Positions 46,601 to 55,107 are shown, numbered from the stretch's first letter. The stretch: 64,000 nt of DNA from GAS368 sp965227745 (GCA_965227745.1 OZ245769.1:1612001-1676000); one strand, 5' to 3'. Notes: generated from the sequence alone by a model not told the origin. Program-made: numbers and translations.

Positions 46601-49600
46601 CCGGTTTGTCGAAACCACCACCGCCTTTGAAAATTCCGACAGCGCGTGGTGGCTCACCACTTCCAGCGCCACCTATTTCACCGATAATAACGCCACCAGC
46701 AAGACGGTCGCCCAAACCCGCACGCGCCTCACCGGCTTCACCGGCAGCCGGCGATCTGAGATTCGCACCCGCGATGCCGATGGCATCATCGACGACAAGG
46801 ATGTGATCACCACCGTCGATGTGGACCCCTCCGCTAAGACCGTCACGACCACCACCAAGCGTCCCGGATTTCAAACCGACGCCGTCAGCGTCAGTCGCAA
46901 CGGCTTGCCCATCTCAGTTCGCGGTCACGACAACCTGGAGTCGTGGGTGACTTACGATGCGCTTAAGCGCATTTGGAAAAACAACGATCCCCGCAAAGGC
47001 CTCGGCGCGGTCGTCACCACCTACTATCAAGGCACCCCTCTGCCCGCCTCAGTGCAAGTCGCGCCCGGCACGGACAAGGCCGGCCTGACGACCCTCTACT
47101 ACGATTCATCCGGGCGGACGACAGCCATCAAGGATCCCGCCGACAAGATCACTCGGATGAGCTATACCCCTCGCGGTGAGCTCTGGCACCAATGGGGCGA
47201 TGCAGCCAACCCCGTGGAATATGCCTACACCGACTACGGCGAACGCCGATCGCTGACGACTTATCGCGGCACGTCCGGTTGGAACCTCGCGGACTGGCCC
47301 TCGGGCGCGACGTCTGATAGTGTCACCACATGGTATTATGATGCGCCGACGGGTCTGCTGACCGCGAAGGAAGATGCCGCCCATCACACGCTCGACTACA
47401 CCTATAATATCCGCGGCCAAGTGGCCGACCGCAAATCGCCTCGCCACACCCCCGTCAGTCCTCCCGCCGGCTCCGGCATCCCGGCGGATACTCGCATCAC
47501 CACCACCTACGGATACGACGACAAGACCGGTGAACTCCTCACCGTCTCCTATAATGACGGCACGCCCAATCTCACGTATACCTATACACGGTCCGGTCGG
47601 GTCGATTCCGTGGATCAAAGCACCCTGCCCTCGGCCCTCACCGCCGGCCTACCGCAAGTGGGCGCCGGGCCCTTGGATTTTATTTATGATTCCTCGGCGC
47701 CGTGGCGCCTTTCGACGGAGAGCTGGTACTCGTTTTATGGGAGCAACTTCGTCGTCACCCATGGCTACGACAATGCCTCCGCCACCGGGACTAACCCGAC
47801 GGTCGCTGGCCGTTTAAACGGCTATCAAGTCGGCGTCTCGGGTGACGCCAACACGCTCAAACGCGATCTCGACGAGTCCTACACCTTCACCGCCGAGGGC
47901 CGCCTCTCCACCATCACAAGCCGCCCCGGCTCCAGCAGCGCCGCCACCTATACCTACAGCTACACGCCCAACTCCTCGTTGGTCGCCGGGTACACCGTCG
48001 GCAACTTCACCCAGTCCATCGCCTACGAGCCCAACCGCGACCTCCCCACGCAGGTCAAGACCACGTGGAGCGGCCCCGCCGGCGCCACCATCGCGCAATA
48101 CGACTACATCTACAATAAGCGCGGCGAGCGCGAATCGGCCAAGCAGAGCGGCCGCGCCTTCCGCGACTACGGCGCGCCCACCTACTACCGTTACGGCTAT
48201 TCCGCCCGCGGCGAAGTCGAGAGCGCGGCCACTTACCTCGGCGACACGCCCGAGCAGGATTTCGCGCCCCAGCTCTCCGGGCGGAACTTCACGTACACGT
48301 ACGATTCGGCGGGGAATCGCCTCACCGGCAGCCGCACCGGCCCCCCGGCAGCCAATGCGGAGGACGCCTCGGAGGTCTACACCCCCAACAATCTCAATCA
48401 ATACACGACGAAGGAAAATAACGCGCTCACGGTCAGCGGCACCGCCAATGAGCAGGCCGCCGTCACCGTCACCGGCGGCGCCCTGCCCGCCGAAGCCTCT
48501 CGCCAAGGCGCCTATTGGGGCGCGCAGGTCTTTCTGCCCAATAACTCCGGGCCGAACAAGTCCACGCTCACGATCACCGCCGGCCTCGGCGGCAATTCCA
48601 CCGCCCAGACGCGCAATGCCTTTTTGCCCCCGGCGTTGCAGACCTTTCAGTACAACCCTGACGGCACCCTCCAGTCGGACGGCATTTGGACCTACACGTG
48701 GGACGCCGAAAATCGCCTCGTCCGCATGGATTCCAACCCCGGCGGCGGGTACCCGAGCCGCACCCTCGAGTTCAAGTACGACTACCTTGGCCGCCGCATC
48801 CAGAAGCGCTCGGTGTCCAGTGCCGGCGACGTCTATACCCGCTACCTCTACGACGGCTGGAATGTCATCGCCGAATACGCCGCCACCGCCACCACCTGCG
48901 GTGCCCTGAGCCGCAGCTTCACCTGGGGGCTCGATGTCACCGGCTCCTCCGGCGCCGCCGGTGGCGTGGGCGCCCTGATCCAGATCACCGATCACGCCGA
49001 CGGTAACAAAGTCTACTACCCCGCCCGCGATGCCAACGGCAACATCGCCGCCCTCATCGCCGCCAGCGCCACCACGGCCGGCGCCGAGCCCATCGCCGCC
49101 GCCTACGAATACTCGCCCTTCGGCGAACTCCTCCGCGCCGAAGGCCCCTACGCCCAGAAGAACCCCTTCCGCTTCAGCAGCAAGTTTACCGACGACGAAT
49201 CCGGCTTCGTCTACTACGGCCACCGCTACTACAGCCCCACCCTCGGTCGCTTCCTCTGCCCCGACCCCCTCCAGGAAGAAGGCGGCACCAACCTCTACGC
49301 CTTCTGCGGCAATGATGGCGTGAACAAGTGGGATTTCCTTGGGCTTTACAAACCCGATGCCGGCAACAAAAAACCGTCGCCAGAACCCGATCCAGAACCG
49401 ACCTATTGGGATAATTGGGTCCCTATCGACGTCGACTACAGCTCTACTGGCGGATATCTATCGACGCTTTTAATTCGAGACGAAAATCGCGATCAAGTCT
49501 ACAATCCCAACAGCTCAAGAGGCAGGCTCCGACGTGTGACTGATAATCCTGCAGGGGCAAACAGCGAAGACAACTACGATGCGTGGTATAACCGCGCAGG

Positions 49601-50246
49601 AAGAACTGTTGGGGGATTCGTAATTGGAGCCGTTGAAGCCATGCGAGGGACTCCAGCTTCCGATCCCGAATCCAGCGACGAGTACAACGGGCGGGTAGCG
49701 GGACGCGAATCAATCAAGTTGCTCAGCGTTGCGCTAATGGCGCGGGGTGCGGCCAACATGACAATCGGAGGAGGAACTGTGGTTGCTGCAGCTACGTCGG
49801 AACTGGCAACAGCCGGAGCATCAACTCCCTTTAGCGGGCCGGCCGCAGCGATCGGAGCTCGGCAATTTGTAGTTGGGGCGCTTCAAGAGACTGGCGGGCT
49901 GATACTCTACGCAAATGCTTCGAATCTTGGCCCGCTTCACCATATCGCGACTGACAAAAATTCTGTGTCGCCCGCGCGTGGAGGGCCGTGGACGCCGAGG
50001 TTCAAGAAAATTTTCGACAAGGCTGGAATGGACCTGCAGGACGCCCTCAATAAGATTAATGTGCCAGGGCACAGGGGACCTCATCCCGAAAAATACCACC
50101 AAGCGGTATTTGACCGCTTAACCAGTGCTACGAATGGGCTCAACGGGCCGGCGTATCGAAATGCCTTGGAAACGGAGCTTCGAGCGATAGGAAAAGATGC
50201 AGCGACCCCCGGAAACCCGCTCAACCGGTTACTGACGGGACGATAA
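43683..50246 (+). CDS. RHS repeat protein with Sec signal and C-terminal AHH-type nuclease toxin
   Basis: 2187 aa; the start overlaps the previous stop as ATGA. A Sec signal opens it (RRLRFLTILFAGLIVSTLTA|SAEG). YD/RHS repeats fill about 680-1840 (YDPLGRVAQAIKKGS, YNIRGQVADRKSP). The RHS core ends with YYGHRYYSPTLGRFLCPDPL and NLYAFCGNDGVNKWDFLGLY near residue 1889. The last 300 residues are the variable tip: a hydrophobic linker and then an AHH-like HNH nuclease domain (LHHIATDKN, FKKIFDKAGMDL, VPGHRGPHPEKYHQ). RHS shells enclose and release such toxins into rival cells. The Sec signal is unlike T6SS-delivered Rhs. The immunity gene follows after 5 bp. Confidence 0.92.
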   Translation: MNATPIFSVNRRLRFLTILFAGLIVSTLTASAEGLSATKVTVIMGGSATSEGSSGTESYSASFGFFIPELMTGSEGGTGQPGQQFQTSACFVKLEPGRLYTITSGGSNISDSSVSATAPPGYAIELNGVECSSFSGGEFTIRLVPKYNAFSGRAGTASSLSTGKVHWQVALGSLPNGDSARCISLLQAATGTAANWDAEVFKLSNLSVQSSEVSVYRDGFGDLRQVMSREAWVDIKTLSGPVTPAYQLFVYNRLTADIDPATTSQPYHFLGKPYVVYTVSPATLPDGTKIPTSLKIVRDDMNPNGASIRTSETTLVRTGTDLTNFAWAVVDWHQTSAAPTVAPGTAGALVTEIDTASTSFASGLAMPSGERESTVVRKNEAGIVATKLVKHYKAFEWAEETTKTSLGDDNPIVEELAYHTWWGTGYPGPSYLRAKKSGGRWEAYDYESYVYGRLTRTFRPFGLYEGSSYGAEPPTQAQPAQWNAGAGSGEVTTLTYNGDVFDRVKTTVTTVNGIQSGKAETTYLDLPTLFNGEHIVAATRSDWPGSSTTALKTYTKFYQENTGNSFLRNQIVSVQHPDGSKESYAYQKGTFDVGTSTFVPTSGVDASRISIIRGTSVGGVGNATLSELKVGTSDTPVEIDSINLIVGQSTLETTIRDDNGRLARTELWVRASTAWQLLTWTNFSYDYANRLIGRTSSNGATYTACYTSSEPNQTIQTGLLQAEVDENGIRTEYSYDPLGRVAQAIKKGSVSADPDLITTFKYDAAGHVLEQVTKAATAAPGADPLPGQGETLQVRRTYDTAGRLVSEISPGVGQTTYSYDPENRTRTTTLPSGATRTETYLIDGRLASVTGSAVVAQHYTYGLEPLAPYPEHVFTTRVNLVSRDGERTQKSWRDQIGRPLKNRRPAFSPLGTDVEENFYYQGVIGAAPTGLLTKSEHSGYADTLYEYDTMGRLVRSGQRISGTGSTLVPASKDRFVETTTAFENSDSAWWLTTSSATYFTDNNATSKTVAQTRTRLTGFTGSRRSEIRTRDADGIIDDKDVITTVDVDPSAKTVTTTTKRPGFQTDAVSVSRNGLPISVRGHDNLESWVTYDALKRIWKNNDPRKGLGAVVTTYYQGTPLPASVQVAPGTDKAGLTTLYYDSSGRTTAIKDPADKITRMSYTPRGELWHQWGDAANPVEYAYTDYGERRSLTTYRGTSGWNLADWPSGATSDSVTTWYYDAPTGLLTAKEDAAHHTLDYTYNIRGQVADRKSPRHTPVSPPAGSGIPADTRITTTYGYDDKTGELLTVSYNDGTPNLTYTYTRSGRVDSVDQSTLPSALTAGLPQVGAGPLDFIYDSSAPWRLSTESWYSFYGSNFVVTHGYDNASATGTNPTVAGRLNGYQVGVSGDANTLKRDLDESYTFTAEGRLSTITSRPGSSSAATYTYSYTPNSSLVAGYTVGNFTQSIAYEPNRDLPTQVKTTWSGPAGATIAQYDYIYNKRGERESAKQSGRAFRDYGAPTYYRYGYSARGEVESAATYLGDTPEQDFAPQLSGRNFTYTYDSAGNRLTGSRTGPPAANAEDASEVYTPNNLNQYTTKENNALTVSGTANEQAAVTVTGGALPAEASRQGAYWGAQVFLPNNSGPNKSTLTITAGLGGNSTAQTRNAFLPPALQTFQYNPDGTLQSDGIWTYTWDAENRLVRMDSNPGGGYPSRTLEFKYDYLGRRIQKRSVSSAGDVYTRYLYDGWNVIAEYAATATTCGALSRSFTWGLDVTGSSGAAGGVGALIQITDHADGNKVYYPARDANGNIAALIAASATTAGAEPIAAAYEYSPFGELLRAEGPYAQKNPFRFSSKFTDDESGFVYYGHRYYSPTLGRFLCPDPLQEEGGTNLYAFCGNDGVNKWDFLGLYKPDAGNKKPSPEPDPEPTYWDNWVPIDVDYSSTGGYLSTLLIRDENRDQVYNPNSSRGRLRRVTDNPAGANSEDNYDAWYNRAGRTVGGFVIGAVEAMRGTPASDPESSDEYNGRVAGRESIKLLSVALMARGAANMTIGGGTVVAAATSELATAGASTPFSGPAAAIGARQFVVGALQETGGLILYANASNLGPLHHIATDKNSVSPARGGPWTPRFKKIFDKAGMDLQDALNKINVPGHRGPHPEKYHQAVFDRLTSATNGLNGPAYRNALETELRAIGKDAATPGNPLNRLLTGR
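48492..49350 (+). repeat. RHS-core repeat, expressed copy (R1)
   Basis: About 860 bp encoding EASRQGAYWGAQVF through the RHS core, repeated nearly unchanged at 51041 (R2), 55193 (R3) and 58556 (R4). R1 and R3 share silent variants (for example GGTGCCCTGAGC and CTCGGTCGC), while R2 and R4 share others. Confidence 0.92.
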
Positions 50247-50251
50247 CGCCA

Positions 50252-50809
50252 ATGAAATACTTTCGTGTTTTAGCTGATCCAAAATCGGCAGATCGGTGGT
50301 TCCTAGATGAACCGATCGCGGCAAATCATGAATCACTCGATGCGAGAGACTTTACGCAGGGCAAAAACTATCTGGGCCCCGATCCGGTTATTGTACCGGT
50401 TCAGCGAGACGGCAGTCGCGTGCCTTTCAATTTTGCCGCCTTCGACATGCCCGTTTTGTCAAAAGAACTCGTTGACGAAATAATTCAGTTGGCGCCCGAC
50501 GACATAGTGTCGTATCCGGCGCTTATCAACGCGACGATTCCGGGGTTTGAAATTGTGAATGTCGTCTCGACGGTGAAGTGTTTAGATGAAGAAAAATCTG
50601 AAATCCAGTGGTGGAAACCGGAGGACGGCAGACCTGACAAAGTTGGTCACTATCGGATGGTGACTAAGCTCCGCATTGCCCCGGCCTTAGTTCAGGCGCG
50701 ACATATCTTCCGGATTAAGGGCTGGGAGATTGCATTGATAGTGTCTGAGCAGTTTAGAGACCGCGTAGCGAAATTTGGTCCTTTGGGCGTTGTATTTCAG
50801 CCAGTGTGA
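50252..50809 (+). CDS. probable immunity protein, Imm11/DUF1629-like
   Basis: 185 aa, ATG at 50252, 5 bp after the RHS stop. The order toxin then immunity and the cytoplasmic, signal-free sequence fit an antidote to the AHH nuclease. It begins MKYFRVLADPKSADRWFLDE and contains FAAFDMPVLSKELVDEIIQL and FEIVNVVSTVKCLDEEKSE, a pattern like the imm11 (DUF1629) group. The family call is from memory of the pattern. GC content is lower than in the RHS core, as usual for tip and immunity regions. Confidence 0.75.
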   Translation: MKYFRVLADPKSADRWFLDEPIAANHESLDARDFTQGKNYLGPDPVIVPVQRDGSRVPFNFAAFDMPVLSKELVDEIIQLAPDDIVSYPALINATIPGFEIVNVVSTVKCLDEEKSEIQWWKPEDGRPDKVGHYRMVTKLRIAPALVQARHIFRIKGWEIALIVSEQFRDRVAKFGPLGVVFQPV

Positions 50810-50819
50810 GACGCGTTCA

Positions 50820-50840
50820 CCGATTCATTTTTTAAATCGG
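50820..50840 (+). terminator. possible weak terminator after the immunity gene
   Basis: CCGATT can pair with AATCGG around a T-rich loop, 11 bp after the stop. The stem is only 6 bp. Confidence 0.3.
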
Positions 50841-50956
50841 CAGAACTGGCAGATTGGGATAGGACACCAACCCCGATTGAAAAGCGCAGCGAAACCGACG
50901 GAGCCTAGCGACGCGCGCTGCGGAAAAAATACCAGACCGGTCGCGGGAGGGACTAT

Positions 50957-51040
50957 CCAAAGGGGTCAGGTCGCAACTCTTGACAAGGCTACCCATCCGC
51001 TCCGGCCCGCGCGCTCCCAAGAAAGCCTAGGGTCGAGTCC
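50957..51040. repeat. cassette-upstream element, copy at R2
   Basis: 84 bp starting CCAAAGGGGTCAGGTCGCAA and running directly into the RHS-core homology. Nearly identical copies lie at 55108-55192 and 58472-58555. All contain an in-frame TGA before the RHS frame. It is absent in front of the core inside the expressed RHS gene. Confidence 0.9.
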
Positions 51041-52834
51041 GAAGCCAGCCGGCAAGGCGCTTATTGGGGCGCGCAGGTCTTTCTGCCCAACAACTCCGGG
51101 CCGAACAAGTCCACGCTCACGATCACCGCCGGCCTCGGCGGTAATTCCACCGCCCAGACGCGCAATGCCTATTTGCCCCCGGCGTTGCAGACCTTTCAGT
51201 ACAACCCTGACGGCACCCTCCAGTCGGACGGCATTTGGACCTACACGTGGGACGCCGAAAATCGCCTCGTCCGCATGGATTCCAACCCTGGCGGGGGGTA
51301 CCCGAGCCGCACCCTCGAGTTCAAATACGACTACCTTGGCCGCCGCATCCAGAAGCGCTCGGTATCCAGTGCCGGCGACGTCTATACCCGCTACCTCTAC
51401 GACGGCTGGAATGTCATCGCTGAATACGCCGCCACCGCCACCACCTGCGGCGCCCTGAGCCGCAGCTTCACCTGGGGGCTCGATGTCACCGGCTCCTCCG
51501 GCGCCGCCGGCGGCGTCGGCGCCTTGGTCCAGATCACCGATCACGCCGACGGTAACAAAGTCTACTACCCCGCCCGCGATGCCAACGGCAACATCGCCGC
51601 CCTCATCGCCGCCAGCGCCACCACGGCCGGCGCCGAGCCCATCGCCGCCGCCTACGAGTACTCCCCCTTCGGCGAACTCCTCCGCGCCGAGGGCCCCTAC
51701 GCCCAGAAGAACCCCTTCCGCTTCAGCAGCAAGTTTACCGACGACGAATCCGGCTTCGTCTACTACGGCCACCGCTACTACAGCCCCACCCTCGGCCGCT
51801 TCCTCTGCCCCGACCCCCTCCAGGAAGAAGGCGGCACCAACCTCTACGCCTTCTGCGGCAATGATGGCGTGAACAAGTGGGATTTCCTTGGGCTTTACAA
51901 ACCCGATGCCGGCAACAAAAAACCGTCGCCAGAACCTGATCCAGAACCGACCTATTGGGATAATTGGGTCCCTATCGACGTCGACTACAGCTCTACTGGC
52001 GGATATCTATCGACGCCTTTAATTCGAGACGAACATCGCGAGCAAGCCTACAATCCAAACAGCTCAAGAGGTAGACTCCGACGTGTGACGGACAACGCGA
52101 TAGCGCCAGACAGCGCAGACAATTACGACGCTTGGTATAACCGGGCTGGCCGCTACGCGGGAGGCTACATCATCGGCATCGTTGAAGGCATGAGAGGTAC
52201 GCCTGCGGGTGATCCTCAATCAATTGAAGAGATGAATGGCCGGCAAGGCGGCCGGGTGTCGGTGTTCACCGTCGGCACATATCTTCAAATCAAAGGCGGC
52301 GTAGATTTTGGCGGAGGCGCTATCATCGCGAGTGGTTCGGTCACACTGGAGGTAGGATCGGGAGGCACTGCGACAATCGTGGCCGGCCCCGGCATGGCGA
52401 TTGGCGCCAAGCAAATGGTTCAGGGGGCAGTTGAAGCGGGGGTTGGGACGCTTCTCGCCGAGAACGCCAAGGCCGTTCTGAAAATGGATATGCGAGCACC
52501 GGATGGCCGGCCTGCAAGCAATCCAAACGTTGGACGCAAGGACGGATCCCACGCCGGTCCTCGCGGTTACGACAAGGCTGTAGAGGCAGCGCGAAAAAAT
52601 GCGGGCGACCTTGGCCCCAACACCAAAAAAATGTATGACCCAAAGACTGGCACATTGATCGGGGAGCAAAGCGCCGACGGAAAACGCGGTTGGCGCATCG
52701 ACAATGACCACCTGAACTGGTGGGATTGGAGCGGTGGCAAGAAGGGCTCGGGCGGCCAGTATGGCCACGAGTTTTTCCCGCCGAACCAATCAGGTCCGCA
52801 CTCTGAGTATCCCGGTTATGCACCTTGGAAGTAA
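50984..52834 (+). CDS. orphan RHS-core/toxin cassette 2 (no start codon at its front)
   Basis: The frame is open from just after TGA (50981-50983) to 52834, about 616 codons. RHS-core homology begins at 51041 in the same frame as the expressed gene. No ATG lies at the front; a TTG at 51173 is the first possible start, giving 553 aa. The core ends at GLYKPDAG as in the expressed protein, and similarity continues into the linker. The tip then differs: it ends DPKTGTLIGEQSADGKRGWR, DNDHLNWWDWSGGKKG, GHEFFP. The D/H/W-rich tip looks like a small polymorphic toxin domain that I cannot name with confidence. It is probably silent until recombined onto the expressed gene. Confidence 0.82.
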   Translation, partial: QGYPSAPARALPRKPRVESEASRQGAYWGAQVFLPNNSGPNKSTLTITAGLGGNSTAQTRNAYLPPALQTFQYNPDGTLQSDGIWTYTWDAENRLVRMDSNPGGGYPSRTLEFKYDYLGRRIQKRSVSSAGDVYTRYLYDGWNVIAEYAATATTCGALSRSFTWGLDVTGSSGAAGGVGALVQITDHADGNKVYYPARDANGNIAALIAASATTAGAEPIAAAYEYSPFGELLRAEGPYAQKNPFRFSSKFTDDESGFVYYGHRYYSPTLGRFLCPDPLQEEGGTNLYAFCGNDGVNKWDFLGLYKPDAGNKKPSPEPDPEPTYWDNWVPIDVDYSSTGGYLSTPLIRDEHREQAYNPNSSRGRLRRVTDNAIAPDSADNYDAWYNRAGRYAGGYIIGIVEGMRGTPAGDPQSIEEMNGRQGGRVSVFTVGTYLQIKGGVDFGGGAIIASGSVTLEVGSGGTATIVAGPGMAIGAKQMVQGAVEAGVGTLLAENAKAVLKMDMRAPDGRPASNPNVGRKDGSHAGPRGYDKAVEAARKNAGDLGPNTKKMYDPKTGTLIGEQSADGKRGWRIDNDHLNWWDWSGGKKGSGGQYGHEFFPPNQSGPHSEYPGYAPWK

Positions 52835-52847
52835 CGATTGTTAAGCC

Positions 52848-53195
52848 ATGTCGAATCTCATTGCTGAAAGATTAGGCGCGTTGAATCTCAATTGGCAGCC
52901 ATCTGACGCGCTGGCCGCTGACCGTCGAAAAATGAGCGCGATCTGCTCATTCGCCGATGCAACACGCGAAGAGGTGCAATCACGTTTGAACGCGCTTCTA
53001 AGCGGACATCGAAACGTGAGGGTTACCTGGCTGAACTACTCTCAAGCAGCTCTCTTGCGTGCTGCTGATTTTGTTCAGAATTACGATGATCTTTGGCTGC
53101 CTGGCGCAGATGATATCTTGATTGCCGACGAAGCGGGCGACGTATTGGCGTTTCTCGATCACGAGGAAACTCTTCACGAGTCGCGCCTCGAATAG
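52848..53195 (+). CDS. candidate immunity protein for cassette 2
   Basis: 115 aa, ATG at 52848, 13 bp after the cassette 2 stop. It begins MSNLIAERLGALNLNWQPSD and is acidic toward the end (DDLWLPGADDILIADEAGDV). There is no signal peptide. Function is inferred from position directly after a toxin tip; no family is recognised. Confidence 0.7.
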   Translation: MSNLIAERLGALNLNWQPSDALAADRRKMSAICSFADATREEVQSRLNALLSGHRNVRVTWLNYSQAALLRAADFVQNYDDLWLPGADDILIADEAGDVLAFLDHEETLHESRLE

Positions 53196-53260
53196 CGGAC
53201 GTTTACGACTACGACGTAGAATGTAGGTCGTTTTTCTACAGTTCTTTCTCAACGGCATAG

Positions 53261-53944
53261 TTGCGGTCGCATGTTTACGACGGCTGCTACACTATTGCCC
53301 CAAACAGTGAAATGCTCGCGGTTGGTGCTGTCAGCACCGTAGGAACCGAAGCTGCGCGGCAGGTCGTGATTCGATACGGAATCAGAGCTGCAATGCCAGT
53401 CGCCGAGATAACCGCAGGCACGCTCGGGACTGTGGTGGTGGTCTCAGGTGCGGTCGGGGCGGTGGCAGGTCATGGAATTGATCAGATACCGACGCTTTGG
53501 GGCGGAGAGAAACTTTCCGACTATTGGGGCGACGCGATTGCAGGTGTCCTTGATCTCAGACCGGATTACTCGCGACCGCCAAGGCTACAAACGCAAGGAG
53601 CGATGCCGCCGCCGCGTCCTCCATCCACGAAGCGAGCACCGCCCGGATTCCCTGGAGATGAGCCGAATGAGCACCATCGGCTGCCACAGGAATTTAGGGA
53701 ATGGTTCAAGGCCCGTGGGCTCGATATTGAGAAATACACGACATCGATGCCGCAGCAGTGGCACACCGGCCAAGGCATCAGCATCCACAGTCAAGGTTAC
53801 AACGCCGCATGGCGGCAGTTCATATCACAGAATCCGAACGCAACAGCGCAACAGGCGCTCGACTTCATGAGCAAGTTGGAAACATCTCTCGGCTTTGGCA
53901 CCGTGCCTCCGGCAACACCGCCGCCGCCAGGGACAGTGCCATAA
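53261..53944 (+). CDS. detached toxin tip, DUF2380-like (HNH/endonuclease VII-type)
   Basis: 227 aa if the TTG at 53261 is used; an ATG at 53312 would give 210 aa. There is no RHS core in front, so it looks like a toxin tip cut loose from its carrier. A hydrophobic Ala/Gly/Val-rich segment (about 20-75) precedes a Pro-rich linker. The C-terminal domain has EHHRLPQEFREWFKARGLDI, then TSMPQQWHTGQGISIHSQGY and NAAWRQFISQNP. This matches the pattern of DUF2380 (TIGR02269) proteins such as myxobacterial SitA-type toxins, as I recall them. The following gene is of the CXXCG type, the matching immunity family. Confidence 0.72.
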   Translation: MRSHVYDGCYTIAPNSEMLAVGAVSTVGTEAARQVVIRYGIRAAMPVAEITAGTLGTVVVVSGAVGAVAGHGIDQIPTLWGGEKLSDYWGDAIAGVLDLRPDYSRPPRLQTQGAMPPPRPPSTKRAPPGFPGDEPNEHHRLPQEFREWFKARGLDIEKYTTSMPQQWHTGQGISIHSQGYNAAWRQFISQNPNATAQQALDFMSKLETSLGFGTVPPATPPPPGTVP

Positions 53945-53953
53945 CTCAACATC

Positions 53954-54646
53954 ATGCCCGGTAATCAAATCTTTTGGCTCGAATCGGCCGTCAGAGAAAA
54001 CGATCGGCTCTCTGACGGCCCCGGCATGCGCTTCGAGACCGAACTCTGTTCCGGCAATCCTGAACACACGAAGCGTCAGCGACGATTGCGGCCTCTCAGG
54101 CTGATTGCGCCGGTGCGAGCGATCACTGACTTCCAGTGGTCGCAATTTGACGAATGCATCGTCACCGCGCGCGTTAAAGCAGCCTTCGTGGAGGGCTCGG
54201 TCAGTGGCATAGAGTTCCGAAAAATCGAAACGTTCACCACGGCGGGAGATCGGTTCGCGACGCAAGAACTCTACGAGCTTGTTGTCTCCGGCTGGGGTGG
54301 GATGGCTCCCGCGTCCAGCGGGGTGAGGGTGATCGAGGAATGTCCCTATTGCGGTCGACGCGTGTTCTCGCGTTACACGTATCCTGTGCGGCTGTTCGAT
54401 CTTGAGCGGTGGGACGGCTCAGACGTGTTCCTCATTTGGCCTCTACCGCGCTACATCCTGACGCTTGGGCGAGTAAAAGACTTGATCGTGAAGAACCGCT
54501 TTACGGGGGTGCGAATCCGCTCGGTCGCGGAGCTGCCGATGAATCCGCTTATCGATACGCTAACGCCGGGAAGCGTCGCTGATTGGTTTGACGACGACCG
54601 AGCCGAGGAACTGTCGAATGAGGTTGAACAGTGTCTCCGAAAATAG
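53954..54646 (+). CDS. immunity protein of the CXXCG-motif (SitI6-like) family
   Basis: 230 aa, ATG at 53954, 9 bp after the toxin stop. It contains ECPYCGRRVFSRYTYPVRLF and then FDLERWDGSDVFLIWPLPRY, which fit the 'double-CXXCG motif' proteins (Gmx_para_CXXCG) that stand beside DUF2380 toxins in Myxococcus. Only one CXXCG is visible here; the N-terminal one seems lost or replaced (LCSGNPEH). PGSVADWFDDDRAEEL near the end also fits the family. It is cytoplasmic and presumably neutralises the toxin upstream. Confidence 0.75.
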   Translation: MPGNQIFWLESAVRENDRLSDGPGMRFETELCSGNPEHTKRQRRLRPLRLIAPVRAITDFQWSQFDECIVTARVKAAFVEGSVSGIEFRKIETFTTAGDRFATQELYELVVSGWGGMAPASSGVRVIEECPYCGRRVFSRYTYPVRLFDLERWDGSDVFLIWPLPRYILTLGRVKDLIVKNRFTGVRIRSVAELPMNPLIDTLTPGSVADWFDDDRAEELSNEVEQCLRK

Positions 54647-54833
54647 CGGATCGTTCAATCCACCGTAGCCGAAGAGTCGTCCCGCCTGCGCGGACGCCGC
54701 GGCCTCCCCCAAGCCCGCTCCGCTCCGGCCGCGCCGACCGCTCCGGCAAAAAAGAAAACGCCTACGCCTCGCGCGCTCCGCACCTGCTGCGCACGCGAGC
54801 CGCCCGGCTCGCTTCGCTCGCCCGTGCTCGCGC

Positions 54834-55105
54834 CTAGCCCGCTGCGCCGCCGGACTTGTCGATCCGCGAGACGAGGATGCGCGCCACCCAAGGCGCTTTG
54901 CCGAGGGCGTTGGAATAGCGCGCATCGAGCGGCGTGACGGAGCCGAGCGAATGATCGTGCAGCAGCTCGACGAGCTTGCCGAGCCGCGCGCCGGTGAGCA
55001 CCACGTCGGCCGTGGGAAACGCGAGCGTGAGCCGCTCGGGCGGCTCGTCGCCGCCGCCCTCGTTCGCTTCGAGCGTGTAGTGACAGAGCTGGCCGACAGG
55101 GACCC
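54834..55105 (-). pseudogene. C-terminal fragment of an unrelated gene
   Basis: About 85 residues on the minus strand (QLCHYTLEANEGGGDEPPER, LTLAFPTADVVLTGARLGKL, then SNALGKAPWVARILVSRI) ending in a stop at 54834. The sequence reads as real protein, but the 5' part is missing: its frame runs straight into the cassette-upstream element at 55108. It is probably an old gene cut by arrival of cassette 3. The 54647-54833 stretch beyond it is GC-rich and shows no gene. Family unknown. Confidence 0.5.
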
Positions 55106-55107
55106 AG

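Noticed and set aside
47814..49223. 469-codon minus-strand frame inside the RHS gene, repeated at the orphan cassettes
   Set aside because: It recurs only because the RHS core recurs; it is antisense and Gly/Val/Ala-rich.
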